A DNA stretch of 64,000 nt from Corynebacterium renale (GTDB taxonomy: Bacteria; Actinomycetota; Actinomycetes; Mycobacteriales; Mycobacteriaceae). Below, in pieces: positions 1 through 8,721 of the stretch. The position numbers and the translations under genes were made by a program. Below the pieces are notes generated by a model that ran no database searches, was not told the DNA's origin, and saw nothing but the letters and a program-made list of their open reading frames with translations. Where the stretch lies: the NCBI RefSeq assembly GCF_002563965.1, contig NZ_PDJF01000001.1:620001-684000 (forward strand), in the 5' to 3' direction. The first letter of the stretch is position 1. Each line of letters begins with the position of its first letter.

Positions 1-109
1 GGACCTGCGGCGCAATCAACGCTGGTAGCCCAAAAGCTACCAACAGTGCAGCCAGCACACCTGCCCAGAGGCCCCCGACCCGCGCCGGTTGTAAACGATA
101 TTCCCGCAT
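1..109 (-). CDS. N-terminus of a membrane protein, cut by the window edge
   Basis: Reading left from an ATG at 109 gives an uninterrupted N-terminus of at least 36 residues: a short basic start (MREYRLQPARVGG) and then a hydrophobic segment (LWAGVLAALLVAFG), as in a signal anchor or first membrane helix. A TACTGT box lies on the minus strand at 122-117, exactly 7 nt before the ATG. This fits a leaderless start. The gene is divergent from the M13 peptidase gene. The rest lies outside the window, so no function can be given. Confidence 0.5.
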   Translation of the reverse strand, partial: MREYRLQPARVGGLWAGVLAALLVAFGLPALIAPQV

Positions 110-144
110 GCACAACACAGTACGTGAATGGTTAGAGTGGGTGC

Positions 145-2046
145 ATGAACTCTTTAACTGACCTGTACTCATACGTTAATGGGGACTGGATGAAGTCCCA
201 CGAAATCCCCGCTGACCGTGGCGTCGATGGCACTTTCCACGCCCTGCGCGACCAGGCGGAAGCCCAGGTCCACGCCTTATTGCAGGAAGATTCGGGCCGC
301 GGCGGCGCGGTGTACCGCAGCTTTATGGATGTGAATAATGTCAACGCCGCTGGTGTGGGGGTGCTTCACGACGACCTCCGGCTCCTCAACGTGGACTCCG
401 CGGAGGAACTCGCCCGCGCCCTGGGCCAGCTTGACCGCGTGGGCGTCGGCGCGCCCCTGGGCTTCTGGGTGGAAAAGGATTCCCAGGGTTCTGACGCTGT
501 CCCCTACCTTGTGCAGTCTGGCCTGGGGCTTCCCGACGAAGCCTACTACCGCGAAGACGCCCACGCCGAGACCCTGGCCGCCTACGCCGACCACGTGGAG
601 CGCATGCTCTCCTACGCCCCGTCGCTGCCCGTCACCCCGCGTGAGGCCGCCCCGCGTGTAGTCGCGTTGGAGAAGAAGCTCGCGGCCGCGCACTGGGACG
701 TGGTTGCTTCCCGGGACGCGATGCGCACCTATAACCCGACTACCGTCGCCGAATTGCCCGAGTTGGTGCAGGTTATGCTGGCTGGTGCCGGCCTGACGGA
801 GGGCCGGGTGATTAATATGATGCCGTCGTATACGGATGCGCTGGGCCAGTTGCTTGCGGAGTCTCTCGAGGATTGGGTCCTGTGGGGTTACTGGCATGTG
901 CTGCGCGCCCGCGCGAGCGTCCTTCCCGAGGAGGTTGGGGAGGCGAACTTCGATTTCTACGGCCGCCGCCTTTCCGGTGCGACGGAGCAGCGCGACCGTT
1001 GGAAGCGTGGCGTGGCCCTTGCGGAGGGCCTGGTCGGCCACGACATTGGCAAGGCGTACGTGCGCGAACACTTCTCCCCCGAGGCGAAGAAAGACATGCT
1101 GCGCCTGGTGGATTACCTGCTCGCCGCCTACGACGAACGCATCCGCGCCCTCGACTGGATGACCGACGCCACCAAGACCCGCGCCCTAGAAAAACTCTCC
1201 CAGTTCAAAGCCAAGATCGGCTACCCGGAAACTGGCCGCAGCTACGAAGGGCTAGTGCTTCACGACGAAGGCTCGCTCCTGGTGGACAACGTGCGCGCGG
1301 CCGCGGCCTTCAACCACGATTACGAACTGTCTAAGGTGGGCAAACCCGCCGACCGCGACGAATGGGTGACCACCCCACAAACCGTCAACGCCTTCTACAA
1401 CCCAGTGGTCAACGACATCACTTTCCCCGCCGCCATCCTTCAGCCCCCATTCTTTGGCCTGGACGCGGACGCTGCGGAAAACTTCGGCGCGATTGGCGCG
1501 GTCATCGGCCACGAAATCGGCCACGGCTTCGACGACCAAGGCTCGCAATACGACGGCCACGGCAACCTCGAACCCTGGTGGGACGACGCCTCCCGCGAAG
1601 CCTTCACCCAACGCACCAACGCCCTGGTCGGCCAATTCGACGGCCTAGTCCCCTCCGTCCTGGAAGGCACCGACTCCTCCGGCGTCAACGGCAAGTTCAC
1701 GTTGGGCGAAAACATCGGCGACCTCGGCGGCCTGGGCATCGCCGTAGTGGCGTACCGCAACTGGCTCAAGGACCACGACCAGACCGGCCAGGAAACCGCC
1801 CCGTTCGGGGAACTCGAAGGCGAATACACCGGCTACCAGCGACTCTTCCTATCCTGGGCCCGCGTATGGCGCACCGCAATCCGCCCGGAGATGGCCACCC
1901 AATACCTTGCGATCGACCCACACTCCCCCGCCGAGTTCCGCTGCAACGTCATCGCAAGCAACATCGACGAGTTCTACGCCGCCTTCCCCACCGCCGAGGA
2001 CGGCCCCATGTACCGCGCACCCGAAGAACGCGTGACCATCTGGTAA
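145..2046 (+). CDS. pepO: M13 family zinc metallopeptidase (PepO/neprilysin-like)
   Basis: A 633-residue peptidase of the neprilysin/PepO family, which cleaves oligopeptides. The zinc site HEIGH is at about residue 456 (in VIGHEIGHGFDD) and the second family motif ENIGDLGG at about residue 522 supplies the third zinc ligand. The C-terminus ends in the CNVIASNIDEFYAAF region usual for the family. No signal peptide is visible, so it is probably cytoplasmic, as in other actinobacterial members. The ATG at 145 is preceded 6 nt upstream by TAGAGT and has no Shine-Dalgarno sequence, so it is probably leaderless. The gene stands alone, divergent from the partial gene at the left edge. Family assignment is firm. 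Confidence 0.95.
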   Translation: MNSLTDLYSYVNGDWMKSHEIPADRGVDGTFHALRDQAEAQVHALLQEDSGRGGAVYRSFMDVNNVNAAGVGVLHDDLRLLNVDSAEELARALGQLDRVGVGAPLGFWVEKDSQGSDAVPYLVQSGLGLPDEAYYREDAHAETLAAYADHVERMLSYAPSLPVTPREAAPRVVALEKKLAAAHWDVVASRDAMRTYNPTTVAELPELVQVMLAGAGLTEGRVINMMPSYTDALGQLLAESLEDWVLWGYWHVLRARASVLPEEVGEANFDFYGRRLSGATEQRDRWKRGVALAEGLVGHDIGKAYVREHFSPEAKKDMLRLVDYLLAAYDERIRALDWMTDATKTRALEKLSQFKAKIGYPETGRSYEGLVLHDEGSLLVDNVRAAAAFNHDYELSKVGKPADRDEWVTTPQTVNAFYNPVVNDITFPAAILQPPFFGLDADAAENFGAIGAVIGHEIGHGFDDQGSQYDGHGNLEPWWDDASREAFTQRTNALVGQFDGLVPSVLEGTDSSGVNGKFTLGENIGDLGGLGIAVVAYRNWLKDHDQTGQETAPFGELEGEYTGYQRLFLSWARVWRTAIRPEMATQYLAIDPHSPAEFRCNVIASNIDEFYAAFPTAEDGPMYRAPEERVTIW

Positions 2047-2568
2047 ACGCGGTTCGCACGTTTTGCACCCATCAGCTCCGGGTTGGTGGGTGCTTTCGTG
2101 TTTAGTGGGTGCGTTTCGTGTGCGGGCGCACGTTTCGCACCCATTCGGGAGCGAAAACCATGGATGTGTGCGAATAATGGGTGCGTTATGTGTGCGCCCG
2201 GTCCGCCTGGCGCGTTTCGCACCCAAAACGCGTCAGTTTTCGGTGCGGCGCGGGATTTTTGGGTGCGTTGTGCACGAAAAGGTCACGTGGTGTGCCAGGC
2301 GGGGCGCGCGAGCGCGCGCAGGTTTCCCCTTCCGGTCACTGGCCTGCGGTTATGGGGGCTAATTCTCTGGTGACGCGCCCGGCTTCGCACGTTTTGCGCC
2401 CACTTCGCATGGGTTTCAGAGCGAAGCTAGGTTCCATGGGTGCGTTGTGTGCGAAACACCGCGAAACGCACAAAGCGCACGAAGCGCACGAAGCGCACCC
2501 AAACCAGGGCGTGCGCGATAGTTTTGAAGCGTAAGTGGGTGCAAGATGCACGAACCCCCGGAACCGCC
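2047..2568. repeat. Gene-free interval with repeated TGGGTGCG / CGCACCCA modules
   Basis: No credible gene is seen between pepO and the next gene. The interval is packed with copies of an 8-12 nt motif in both orientations: TGGGTGCG near 2087, 2105, 2178, 2261, 2437 and 2535, and its complement within TTTCGCACCCA or TTTTGCACCCA near 2062, 2132, 2214, 2392 and 2495. Each forward copy is followed 20-60 nt later by an inverted one, so several large hairpins could form. Short ORFs here are low-complexity products of the repeat. Confidence 0.6.
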
Positions 2569-3045
2569 CTAACCCACGTCCCAGTACATTTCGGCGATCA
2601 CCCAATCTCCGCGCACGGCGTGGAGTGGCGGGGTCGTGTAGCCCTGCTGGGCGTGGCGGACGGGTTTGAGGGTTGCTGGGATGCGGAGGACAAAATCTTT
2701 GCGTTGGTCGTCGATAAGCACTGAGCCGACGGCCCGCTGGCGGGTGACTTCCTCGAGCTGGACCTCGCGGACTTCGGTGTTGAGGAGCATTCGCAGCACC
2801 GCCTCCACGGCGACGGGATCCGCGGTGAGCATGGCCGCGCTGCGGGTTTCGTCGCGGGCGAACTCGTGGCACGGCGCGATCGCGTCAGACACAGGGCGTA
2901 CCGCGACGGCGAATTGGCGCGGGCTGTCGGCGCCGTCGCGCCCGACGATGAAGTGCACGTCGACCCCGTCGGCGGGGAGGCTCCAGGAGTCGTCGACCTC
3001 TGTCATGCCACCAAAGCGGGTGGCGATCTCAGCTGTGAAGTCCAT
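2569..3045 (-). CDS. Conserved hypothetical protein
   Basis: A 158-residue acidic protein with no signal peptide or membrane segment, beginning MDFTAEIATRFGG and ending in MYWDVG. I do not recognise a domain. The mix of short beta-like stretches (VDVHFIVGRDG, VAVRPVSD) suggests a compact cytoplasmic fold. The ATG at 3045 has no ribosome site but has TAGTCT on its own strand at 3057-3052, 6 nt upstream, which suggests a leaderless start. It is divergent from the hydrolase gene starting at 3069. The two starts are only 23 bp apart and their -10 boxes overlap by 2 bp. Confidence 0.75.
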   Translation of the reverse strand: MDFTAEIATRFGGMTEVDDSWSLPADGVDVHFIVGRDGADSPRQFAVAVRPVSDAIAPCHEFARDETRSAAMLTADPVAVEAVLRMLLNTEVREVQLEEVTRQRAVGSVLIDDQRKDFVLRIPATLKPVRHAQQGYTTPPLHAVRGDWVIAEMYWDVG

Positions 3046-3068
3046 GTCTTAAGACTAGGCTGAAAATC

Positions 3069-3908
3069 ATGGATTCTGCAGACATTGACGCACAAGAACG
3101 GGCAGCCTTCCAGATTGGTGGCGTCGACCGCGAACTGACCGAGGATGAGCAGCTAGAACAGTTGGGCACGTACCTCGACGCGCACCACCCTTACCCCGCC
3201 GATGACCTGGAGGCCGCCGACCGTTACTCCGCCCGCCTCCCGGACCGGATTACGCACGCGTCCATGCTGATGCTGGGGTCGGGGCTGGATCATTCGATGC
3301 CCGGCCAGGCGTACGCGCAGGACGTGGATGTCCGCGACACGGAATATGGGCAGGTCCTGACCCCGCCGGAGCCGAATGGCAGGTGGGCGGTGTCTCTGCA
3401 TTCGGGTGGGTGGCGCCGCGGTTCGGGCGAGCCTTTGGAGATGGCGTGGCGCCCGGAGGTCGCGGCGATTGCTGCGTTGTCTGGCGTGACCGTCCTGGAC
3501 GTCGATTACCCGCTCCTGCCTGCGCATTCCGTGGACGAGGTGGTGGCCGCGGTGCGCCGTAGTGTGGAGTGGGCGCGCACGCAGGCGGACCAGGTTGCGC
3601 TCATCGGGTACAGCTCAGGCGGTGCGCTGGCTTCTTTATTGGCTGACGACGCCGACGCGTTAGTCCTCATCTACCCAGACTTCGCATCCCTCGACGGCAT
3701 TCCCAGCGAACTCCGCGGCGACGCGCAGCTTCCCACGCAGTGGCCGCCGACGTTATTGCAGTGGGCGATCCACGACGAAGTTGCCACCAAACCGGAGATT
3801 CCGGGGGCGACGGTGCGTACCTATACGTCGCGGCACCGGATTTCCACGCCGGCGGTCGCGCGGCAGCGCGTGAAAGACGCCGCTGAATTTTTGCGTAACT
3901 GCAGCTAG
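3069..3908 (+). CDS. Alpha/beta hydrolase
   Basis: A 279-residue alpha/beta hydrolase. The nucleophile elbow is GYSSGG at about residue 180, the oxyanion-hole region is the SLHSGGWRRG segment (the HGG-like motif of HSL/carboxylesterase-type enzymes), and a candidate catalytic histidine sits in SRHRISTP near the C-terminus. The substrate cannot be told from the sequence. No signal peptide is seen. The ATG at 3069 lies 7 nt after TAGGCT (3056-3061), a leaderless arrangement. The promoter overlaps that of the divergent hypothetical gene, so the two may be jointly controlled. Confidence 0.85.
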   Translation: MDSADIDAQERAAFQIGGVDRELTEDEQLEQLGTYLDAHHPYPADDLEAADRYSARLPDRITHASMLMLGSGLDHSMPGQAYAQDVDVRDTEYGQVLTPPEPNGRWAVSLHSGGWRRGSGEPLEMAWRPEVAAIAALSGVTVLDVDYPLLPAHSVDEVVAAVRRSVEWARTQADQVALIGYSSGGALASLLADDADALVLIYPDFASLDGIPSELRGDAQLPTQWPPTLLQWAIHDEVATKPEIPGATVRTYTSRHRISTPAVARQRVKDAAEFLRNCS

Positions 3909-3948
3909 GGGCAGGGATTAACGTCGAGAAGCATTCGGCGGGTTTAAT

Positions 3949-3980
3949 ATATGTGCATTTACTTTCTACTGTGCACATAT
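3949..3980. promoter_or_regulatory. Operator-like inverted repeat upstream of the secreted protease
   Basis: ATATGTGCA (3949-3957) and TGCACATAT (3972-3980) form a perfect 9-bp inverted repeat with a 14-nt spacer, about 30 bp upstream of the protease start. The left arm overlaps a TTTAATAT stretch that could be a -10 box. The size and symmetry suit a dimeric regulator, but none is encoded beside it. Confidence 0.45.
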
Positions 3981-4009
3981 TGCATCCATAGACGAAAGCT
4001 TCTTCACAC

Positions 4010-6019
4010 GTGAACCCCTTGAAAGATTTCCCGCGCTTTGCCAACGCACTTGGCGCGGCCATCCCATTTATTGGGACAGTCCTGACCGTCGTGGCTCTGG
4101 TTCTGGGCATTACGCTGGGCACCTCTGAGTCCGCCGGGAATGCAGGATCATCGAACGTTACCGCTGGCCGCGAGGAGCAGCCAAAGACGGAAGACCCCGT
4201 TGAGGTCGCTCCCGACGAGCTGGCTCCACTGCCCGCACCTGCGGATACGACCGCGGATCCGGTCCCTGCCCCGGGCCCGGACGACAAGCCATTCCCGGCG
4301 CCAGCGCCAAGCGAAGCGCCAGCGCCAAGCGAAGCGCCAGCGCCAGCGCCCGCGCCCGCGCCCGCTCCAGAACCAGCTCCAGCCCCGTCTGAGCTGCCCG
4401 AGCCAGAGGTCAAGCTTCCGACCGCCCCCGAGCCCAGCCCGATTGAGCTGGGTGAGGCTACGGTCGTCGGCGGCGTGAATGATACGACGGCGTTTGAGCT
4501 TCCCGTCACCCTGGAGTTGCAGCCGGGCGACCGCGTCACTGTCGACGGTGGCGTTGGCGTGCAGTTGAATGCGAAGGAACGTGAACTTCGCGTCACCACG
4601 AAGACCAAGACGGCTCCGGGCCGCTACTCGTACCGGATTAATCGTGGTGGGCGCGTGATTGGTAACGGTGCCGTCGTCGTGAGTAAGCCTGCTCCGACGC
4701 CGCGCAAGATTGTGAAGTTGGGCAACGTCGAGCTTGCCCCGAACCACTGGACCGCGTGGAACCTGCCGCGAAACTTTGACTTGGGTTCGCGCCAGGAGAT
4801 TGTGGTTTTCGATAACACGTCGGGCCGTATCGTGGGTGATGTCGTCGGCGGTATTTACAATGGCCAGCTGCAGGTTGCTGCGAACCGGGATGCCCGGATC
4901 GGTGCTTACGTGGTGGGCATGTACGTTGACGGCAAACCTGCTGCGTACGGTGTGGTTAATGTTGTCCCGAAGGCGGTTGAGCTGCCTGCTGCCGAGGTCC
5001 GCGTGGGTTCGAGCTTTGGCCTTGACTTGCCGGACACGATCTTCATCAATGACACCTCCACCGCCGGCGTCTACGTTTCTGGGACCGATACGCCGGCCGA
5101 TGGCCTGCAGCTCTGGTACGACAAGGACGAGCGCAAGCTCAACGTCACCGCCCTGGAGAACGCGAAGCCGGGTACCTACGATTTCTACCTGTACACCGGC
5201 AAGTACTTCATCGGTAAGGGTACGGTCACGGTCGTCGCAGCGGACATCGCGCCTGGCCGTATTGACTTGGACGAACTGCGCGAAGGCCGCCTCAACGCGA
5301 CGTGGACTGTGGCCCCGGAGTACCAGCTTCCGAACCGCCGCAACGACGCGTCCGGCGACTTCCGCCCCAGCTGGTACCCGCAGGCCGCGACGGAGATGCG
5401 CAACACCGGCTACCTGACCCCGGGCTCTGAGTACTTCACCCGCACCGGTATTTGTTCGTCTGGTTTCTTTGTCACTATCGACGGCCGCCCGTTCATGTTG
5501 ACCGCCGGCCACTGCGGCAAGCCGGGCGATCCCATCTTCATGAACACCCTGTACGGCCAGCGTCAGGTGGGCACCTTCATCCCGGAGGGCCACTTCCTGA
5601 TTGATAAGGATCCGAGCGAATACTTCGACCCGGAGTATGACTTCGCCCTGGTTGAGCTCAATAACGTGGGCGCTTCCCTGGTGCACCCGGCTGTCGGCGG
5701 CCAGTTCGAACTGTCTGGTTACATTGATGCCCGCAGCCTGCGTAACCAGGACGTGGTGTGCCGCATCGGTCGTACTCGTGGTTACTCGTGTGGCCGCTAC
5801 CTGAACCACATGAATTCGGAGATTTTCCGCGTCAGCAACATCAGCTCGCAGGGTGATTCCGGCGGCCCGCTGTTCGCGATCATCGACGGCAAGTACTACG
5901 CCGTGGGCATGACCTCCCTGGGCCCTGTCCAGGGCGAGTACTTGGGCGCACAGAATGTGTACGGCCCGATTAAGCACTTCAACGCAACGCTGTACGGCGG
6001 TTTGCGCGCTGGCAACTAG
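4010..6019 (+). CDS. Secreted or surface-anchored trypsin-like (S1) serine protease with Ala-Pro linker
   Basis: A 669-residue exported protein. Residues about 11-38 form a single hydrophobic signal-anchor. Residues about 60-130 are an Ala/Pro-rich linker that includes the repeat PAPSEA. Residues about 140-410 hold three similar beta-rich modules of about 80 residues (each with V-x-L-P-x-x-F and G-x-Y-x-x-x-I/V-x-G/R patterns). The C-terminal domain is a chymotrypsin-fold protease with the full triad: H501 (TAGHC), D544 (YDFAL) and S617 (GDSGGP). The GTG start follows the inverted repeat at 3949. The linker and modules suggest a protease held across or on the cell wall. Its substrate is unknown. 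Confidence 0.9.
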   Translation: MNPLKDFPRFANALGAAIPFIGTVLTVVALVLGITLGTSESAGNAGSSNVTAGREEQPKTEDPVEVAPDELAPLPAPADTTADPVPAPGPDDKPFPAPAPSEAPAPSEAPAPAPAPAPAPEPAPAPSELPEPEVKLPTAPEPSPIELGEATVVGGVNDTTAFELPVTLELQPGDRVTVDGGVGVQLNAKERELRVTTKTKTAPGRYSYRINRGGRVIGNGAVVVSKPAPTPRKIVKLGNVELAPNHWTAWNLPRNFDLGSRQEIVVFDNTSGRIVGDVVGGIYNGQLQVAANRDARIGAYVVGMYVDGKPAAYGVVNVVPKAVELPAAEVRVGSSFGLDLPDTIFINDTSTAGVYVSGTDTPADGLQLWYDKDERKLNVTALENAKPGTYDFYLYTGKYFIGKGTVTVVAADIAPGRIDLDELREGRLNATWTVAPEYQLPNRRNDASGDFRPSWYPQAATEMRNTGYLTPGSEYFTRTGICSSGFFVTIDGRPFMLTAGHCGKPGDPIFMNTLYGQRQVGTFIPEGHFLIDKDPSEYFDPEYDFALVELNNVGASLVHPAVGGQFELSGYIDARSLRNQDVVCRIGRTRGYSCGRYLNHMNSEIFRVSNISSQGDSGGPLFAIIDGKYYAVGMTSLGPVQGEYLGAQNVYGPIKHFNATLYGGLRAGN

Positions 6020-6032
6020 CCCGCACAAGGAG

Positions 6033-6071
6033 CCGCCACCTGCGCTAATGCAGGTGGCGGTTTGTGTTTTT
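6033..6071. terminator. Intrinsic terminator between convergent genes
   Basis: CCGCCACCTGC (6033-6043) pairs perfectly with GCAGGTGGCGG (6050-6060) around a 6-nt loop, followed by TTTGTGTTTTT. It ends transcription of the protease gene and reads into the stop region of the convergent phosphatase gene. Confidence 0.85.
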
Positions 6072-7551
6072 AGAAGCGTGGCAGCAGGTTGCGCAGGGCG
6101 TCTGCGATCTGCGGCAGGTTCAGTGCCCCGACGATGGCTGCGATGAGGCCGATCACTCCGGCGATTGCACCGGCGACGGCGCCTGCGGAGGAGCCGCCAT
6201 CGGTAGTGCCGGTCCACCAGTTGTTCAGGGTCAGCTTTGCGACGGTCGTATTATCCACGTAGCCGCCACGAACCGGGTCGGTGCCTTCGGTGGCCGCCTT
6301 AATATCTTCGGAGCCTGCGCCCTTGAAGAAGATGGGAACCAGCATGTTGGTGTGGTTCGGGGAGTAGTACTTGTGGCTTGGGACCTCGCCCTTTGCGCCG
6401 GTGAGCGCGGTGTAGCCGGGCTGGTCGCCGGCGCCGGAGAGGTAGCCGGTTTCGTGGTCGGCGGTGACGATGAGCAGGGTTTCGTCCCAGGAGGAGTTCT
6501 TTTCTACCCATTCGATGACCGCGTCGACGGCTTCGTTGAAGTCGATGACTTCTTCGATGTTCGGGCCGATTGTGTTGGCGTGGCCGGCCCAGTCGATGGC
6601 GCCGCCTTCGATCATGAGGTGGAAGCCGTCTTCGTCTTGGCCAAGCACGTTGAGCGCTGCCTTGGACATGGTGGGCAGGTCAACGATGTCGTTTTCGGGG
6701 GTTGCGAATGGTTGCAGTGGGTCGTTGCCAGTGCGGTTGAACTGGAGGGTGGACGCTGCCGGTGCGAGGCCAAAGTACTGCTGGTCGGGCTTGACGGTGC
6801 CGTCGGCAAGTGCTTGGAATTCGGATTCGTCGACGATGACGTCCCACTTGGAGCCTTCTGCCATGATCTCTTCGTAGGATTTTTCGGAGATGTACTTGTA
6901 GGTCGCCTGCTCAGCGAGTGTCGCGTCGTCGGTGTAGAGCGGGTGCCCGGCGCCCATGATGACGTCGAGGTCGCTGGCGATCATTTCCGCGGCGATCTCG
7001 TGGTAGTTGTTGCGCTTGGGGTTGTGGGAGGCCCAAGCGGCAGGGGTGGCGTGTGAGAACGGGACGGAGGACACCACACCCGCTGCCTTGCCGAGTTTCT
7101 TGGCGCGCTCGGAGGTGTTTTCCAGCTTCACGTCGTTGGGGTCGACGCCGAGTTTGCCGTTGGCGGTCTTCACGCCGGTGGCCAGGGCGGTGCCGGAGGC
7201 GGCGGAGTCGGTGTAGGATTCGTTGACCCAGTTGTGGTCGGACCAGGCTTTCTGGCCGTCGTAGTAGTTACCGTGCTGGTAGGTGGACATGCCGAGCAGG
7301 TTGAAATTCTCGAACTGCTGGACCGCCTTGCCCGGCTTTTCCTTCAGGGTGGCCGGGTTGGCTTCGCCTTCTACTTGGTAGCGGGTTTCGCCGGCTTGGT
7401 ACAGGTTGGTTGCGGCGACATGGTTGTAGCCCATGCCGTCGCCGACCATGTAGATGATGTTTTTGGGACCTGTGGTGGTCTGCGCTAGTGCAGGAGTTGG
7501 GAGGGCAATCGCGACTGCGGTTGCGGTCAGAACGGCGCATAGCTTTTTCAT
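6070..7551 (-). CDS. phoA: Secreted alkaline phosphatase with C-terminal membrane helix
   Basis: A 493-residue alkaline phosphatase that hydrolyses phosphate monoesters outside the membrane. Residues 1-23 are a signal peptide (cleavage after ALA). The metal and catalytic sites are present: DGMG at 38-41, the phosphorylated serine in DSAASG (S116), EGGAIDWAGH at 315-324, ADHETG at 364-369 and H400 in NHTN. The mature enzyme ends in a hydrophobic helix (about 455-480, AGVIGLIAAIVGA) followed by a short basic tail (LRNLLPRF), so it is probably membrane-tethered. The upstream region (7552-7640) holds GACGGT...ACCGTC half-sites and one copy of the GCTTATCGACG 11-mer. Phosphate control is likely but is not proven by a motif I can name. 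Confidence 0.93.
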   Translation of the reverse strand: MKKLCAVLTATAVAIALPTPALAQTTTGPKNIIYMVGDGMGYNHVAATNLYQAGETRYQVEGEANPATLKEKPGKAVQQFENFNLLGMSTYQHGNYYDGQKAWSDHNWVNESYTDSAASGTALATGVKTANGKLGVDPNDVKLENTSERAKKLGKAAGVVSSVPFSHATPAAWASHNPKRNNYHEIAAEMIASDLDVIMGAGHPLYTDDATLAEQATYKYISEKSYEEIMAEGSKWDVIVDESEFQALADGTVKPDQQYFGLAPAASTLQFNRTGNDPLQPFATPENDIVDLPTMSKAALNVLGQDEDGFHLMIEGGAIDWAGHANTIGPNIEEVIDFNEAVDAVIEWVEKNSSWDETLLIVTADHETGYLSGAGDQPGYTALTGAKGEVPSHKYYSPNHTNMLVPIFFKGAGSEDIKAATEGTDPVRGGYVDNTTVAKLTLNNWWTGTTDGGSSAGAVAGAIAGVIGLIAAIVGALNLPQIADALRNLLPRF

Positions 7552-7657
7552 GCAACAGATCTTTCTGCTTATCGACGGTCAGTGTGACACCGTCAGACCC
7601 TATGCATGAAAGGAGTCCTTACCGCTACCCCGCGGTTAATCTTTGGTGAACAATACT

Positions 7658-8446
7658 TTATGCGATGCCGGCGTCCTTGAGTACCTGGAGGATGTCGTCG
7701 CCTTCTTCGACGGTTTCCTCAACGTAGGGGTCTACCTGGGCGAGGGTGATGGTGGCGCCGGTGGAGTCGGCGACGATGGCGATGCGCCCGAAGTCGGCGT
7801 CCCAGGGTTCGCGGATGATTTCTCCGCCGAGGCCGGGGACGGCGGCGACGGCTGCATCGACATCCGCAACGCCCAGGTAGGACTGCCAGAAACTGGGTAC
7901 TTGGGGTGGGAATTGGCCGCGGGCGTCGGCGATGCCGGCGAAGGCGCCGCCGTCTTGGAGGATGACGGTGTAGCGGTCGCCTTCTTGGGTGGCCCAGCCG
8001 AAGAGTTCGCGGTAGAAGTCGGCGGCTTCGGTGTACTTTGTGGTGGCGGTGAGTTCGTGCCAGACGGCGGTGCCGGGTTCGCCGGCGGCCACGAAGGCCC
8101 CTTCGCCTGCGGGGTTGATCAGGCCGAGGAGTGCTCCGGCGGGGTCGGACAGGATTGCGATGTCACCGATTTCGGTGGTGGATTCGGCCAACACGCGGGC
8201 ACCGAGTTCTTGTGCGCGGGCGACGGTGGCGGACAGGTCGGGGGCGTAGAAGTAGGTGACCCACGTGTCGGGGGTGTTGCCGGTGGCTTCAATGACGCCG
8301 GCGACAGGGAGGCCTTCGACGCGGGCGAGGCGGTCGCGGAATTCCCAGCCGAGGAGTTCGGTGTAGAAGTGGCGGGATTTCCGGGGTTCGGAGCTCATGA
8401 GGTCTACCCAGTAGGGCATTCCAACTTCTGCTTTGAAGGCTGGCAT
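7658..8446 (-). CDS. Two-domain VOC (glyoxalase/dioxygenase-fold) protein
   Basis: A protein of 262 residues with two vicinal-oxygen-chelate repeats. The first starts at VGMPYWVDLMSSEPRKSRHFYTELLGW and the second at VWHELTATTKY, each with the F-Y-x-x-L-F/L-G-W motif. Such proteins bind small hydrophobic ligands or act as glyoxalase-like enzymes. The ligand here is unknown. The start is the ATG at 8446, not the upstream ATG at 8461: GGAGGAA lies 6 nt before it, and its A is shared with the TAA stop of the S4 gene (TAATG). It is the last gene of a four-gene operon joined by 1-4 nt overlaps. Confidence 0.9.
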   Translation of the reverse strand: MPAFKAEVGMPYWVDLMSSEPRKSRHFYTELLGWEFRDRLARVEGLPVAGVIEATGNTPDTWVTYFYAPDLSATVARAQELGARVLAESTTEIGDIAILSDPAGALLGLINPAGEGAFVAAGEPGTAVWHELTATTKYTEAADFYRELFGWATQEGDRYTVILQDGGAFAGIADARGQFPPQVPSFWQSYLGVADVDAAVAAVPGLGGEIIREPWDADFGRIAIVADSTGATITLAQVDPYVEETVEEGDDILQVLKDAGIA

Positions 8447-8721
8447 TACATGTTCCTCCACTTTTCAGGATCGAAGTCGTCATCAAATTCGGGTTCGCCG
8501 TCGTCGGCGGTGACGGTGGCGCGCACGCCTGGGATGGAGACTACGTCGCCGTCGTGAAGCACGTGGCCGCGGGCGGTGACTACCTCACCGTTGACCTGGA
8601 CGTGGCCTTCGGCAATGAGTTCTTTGGCGTGGCCACCGGTCTCTGCGAGGCTGGCGAGCTTGATGAACTGACCCAGTTTGATTGTGCCGCTGACGGGCAC
8701 CTCGAATTCCTGCATGCTCAT
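8446..8721 (-). CDS. Small S4-domain RNA-binding protein
   Basis: A 91-residue protein made almost entirely of one S4 domain (IKLGQFIKLASLAETGGHAKELIAEG then VQVNGEV and DGDVVSIPG), of the YbcJ/RQC-P35-like type that binds structured RNA. It has an acidic C-terminal tail (DDDFDPEKW). The ATG at 8721 overlaps the TGA of the LysE gene (ATGA), so translation is coupled. A second in-frame ATG at 8715 is possible. It sits in the SDR-LysE-S4-VOC operon. The role in this operon is not evident. Confidence 0.88.
   Translation of the reverse strand: MSMQEFEVPVSGTIKLGQFIKLASLAETGGHAKELIAEGHVQVNGEVVTARGHVLHDGDVVSIPGVRATVTADDGEPEFDDDFDPEKWRNM

Noticed and set aside
4148..6217. Long minus-strand ORF of 689 codons opposite the S1 protease
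   Set aside because: It is the antisense of a well-supported protease gene in GC-rich DNA. The product is Arg/His-rich with no recognisable domain.
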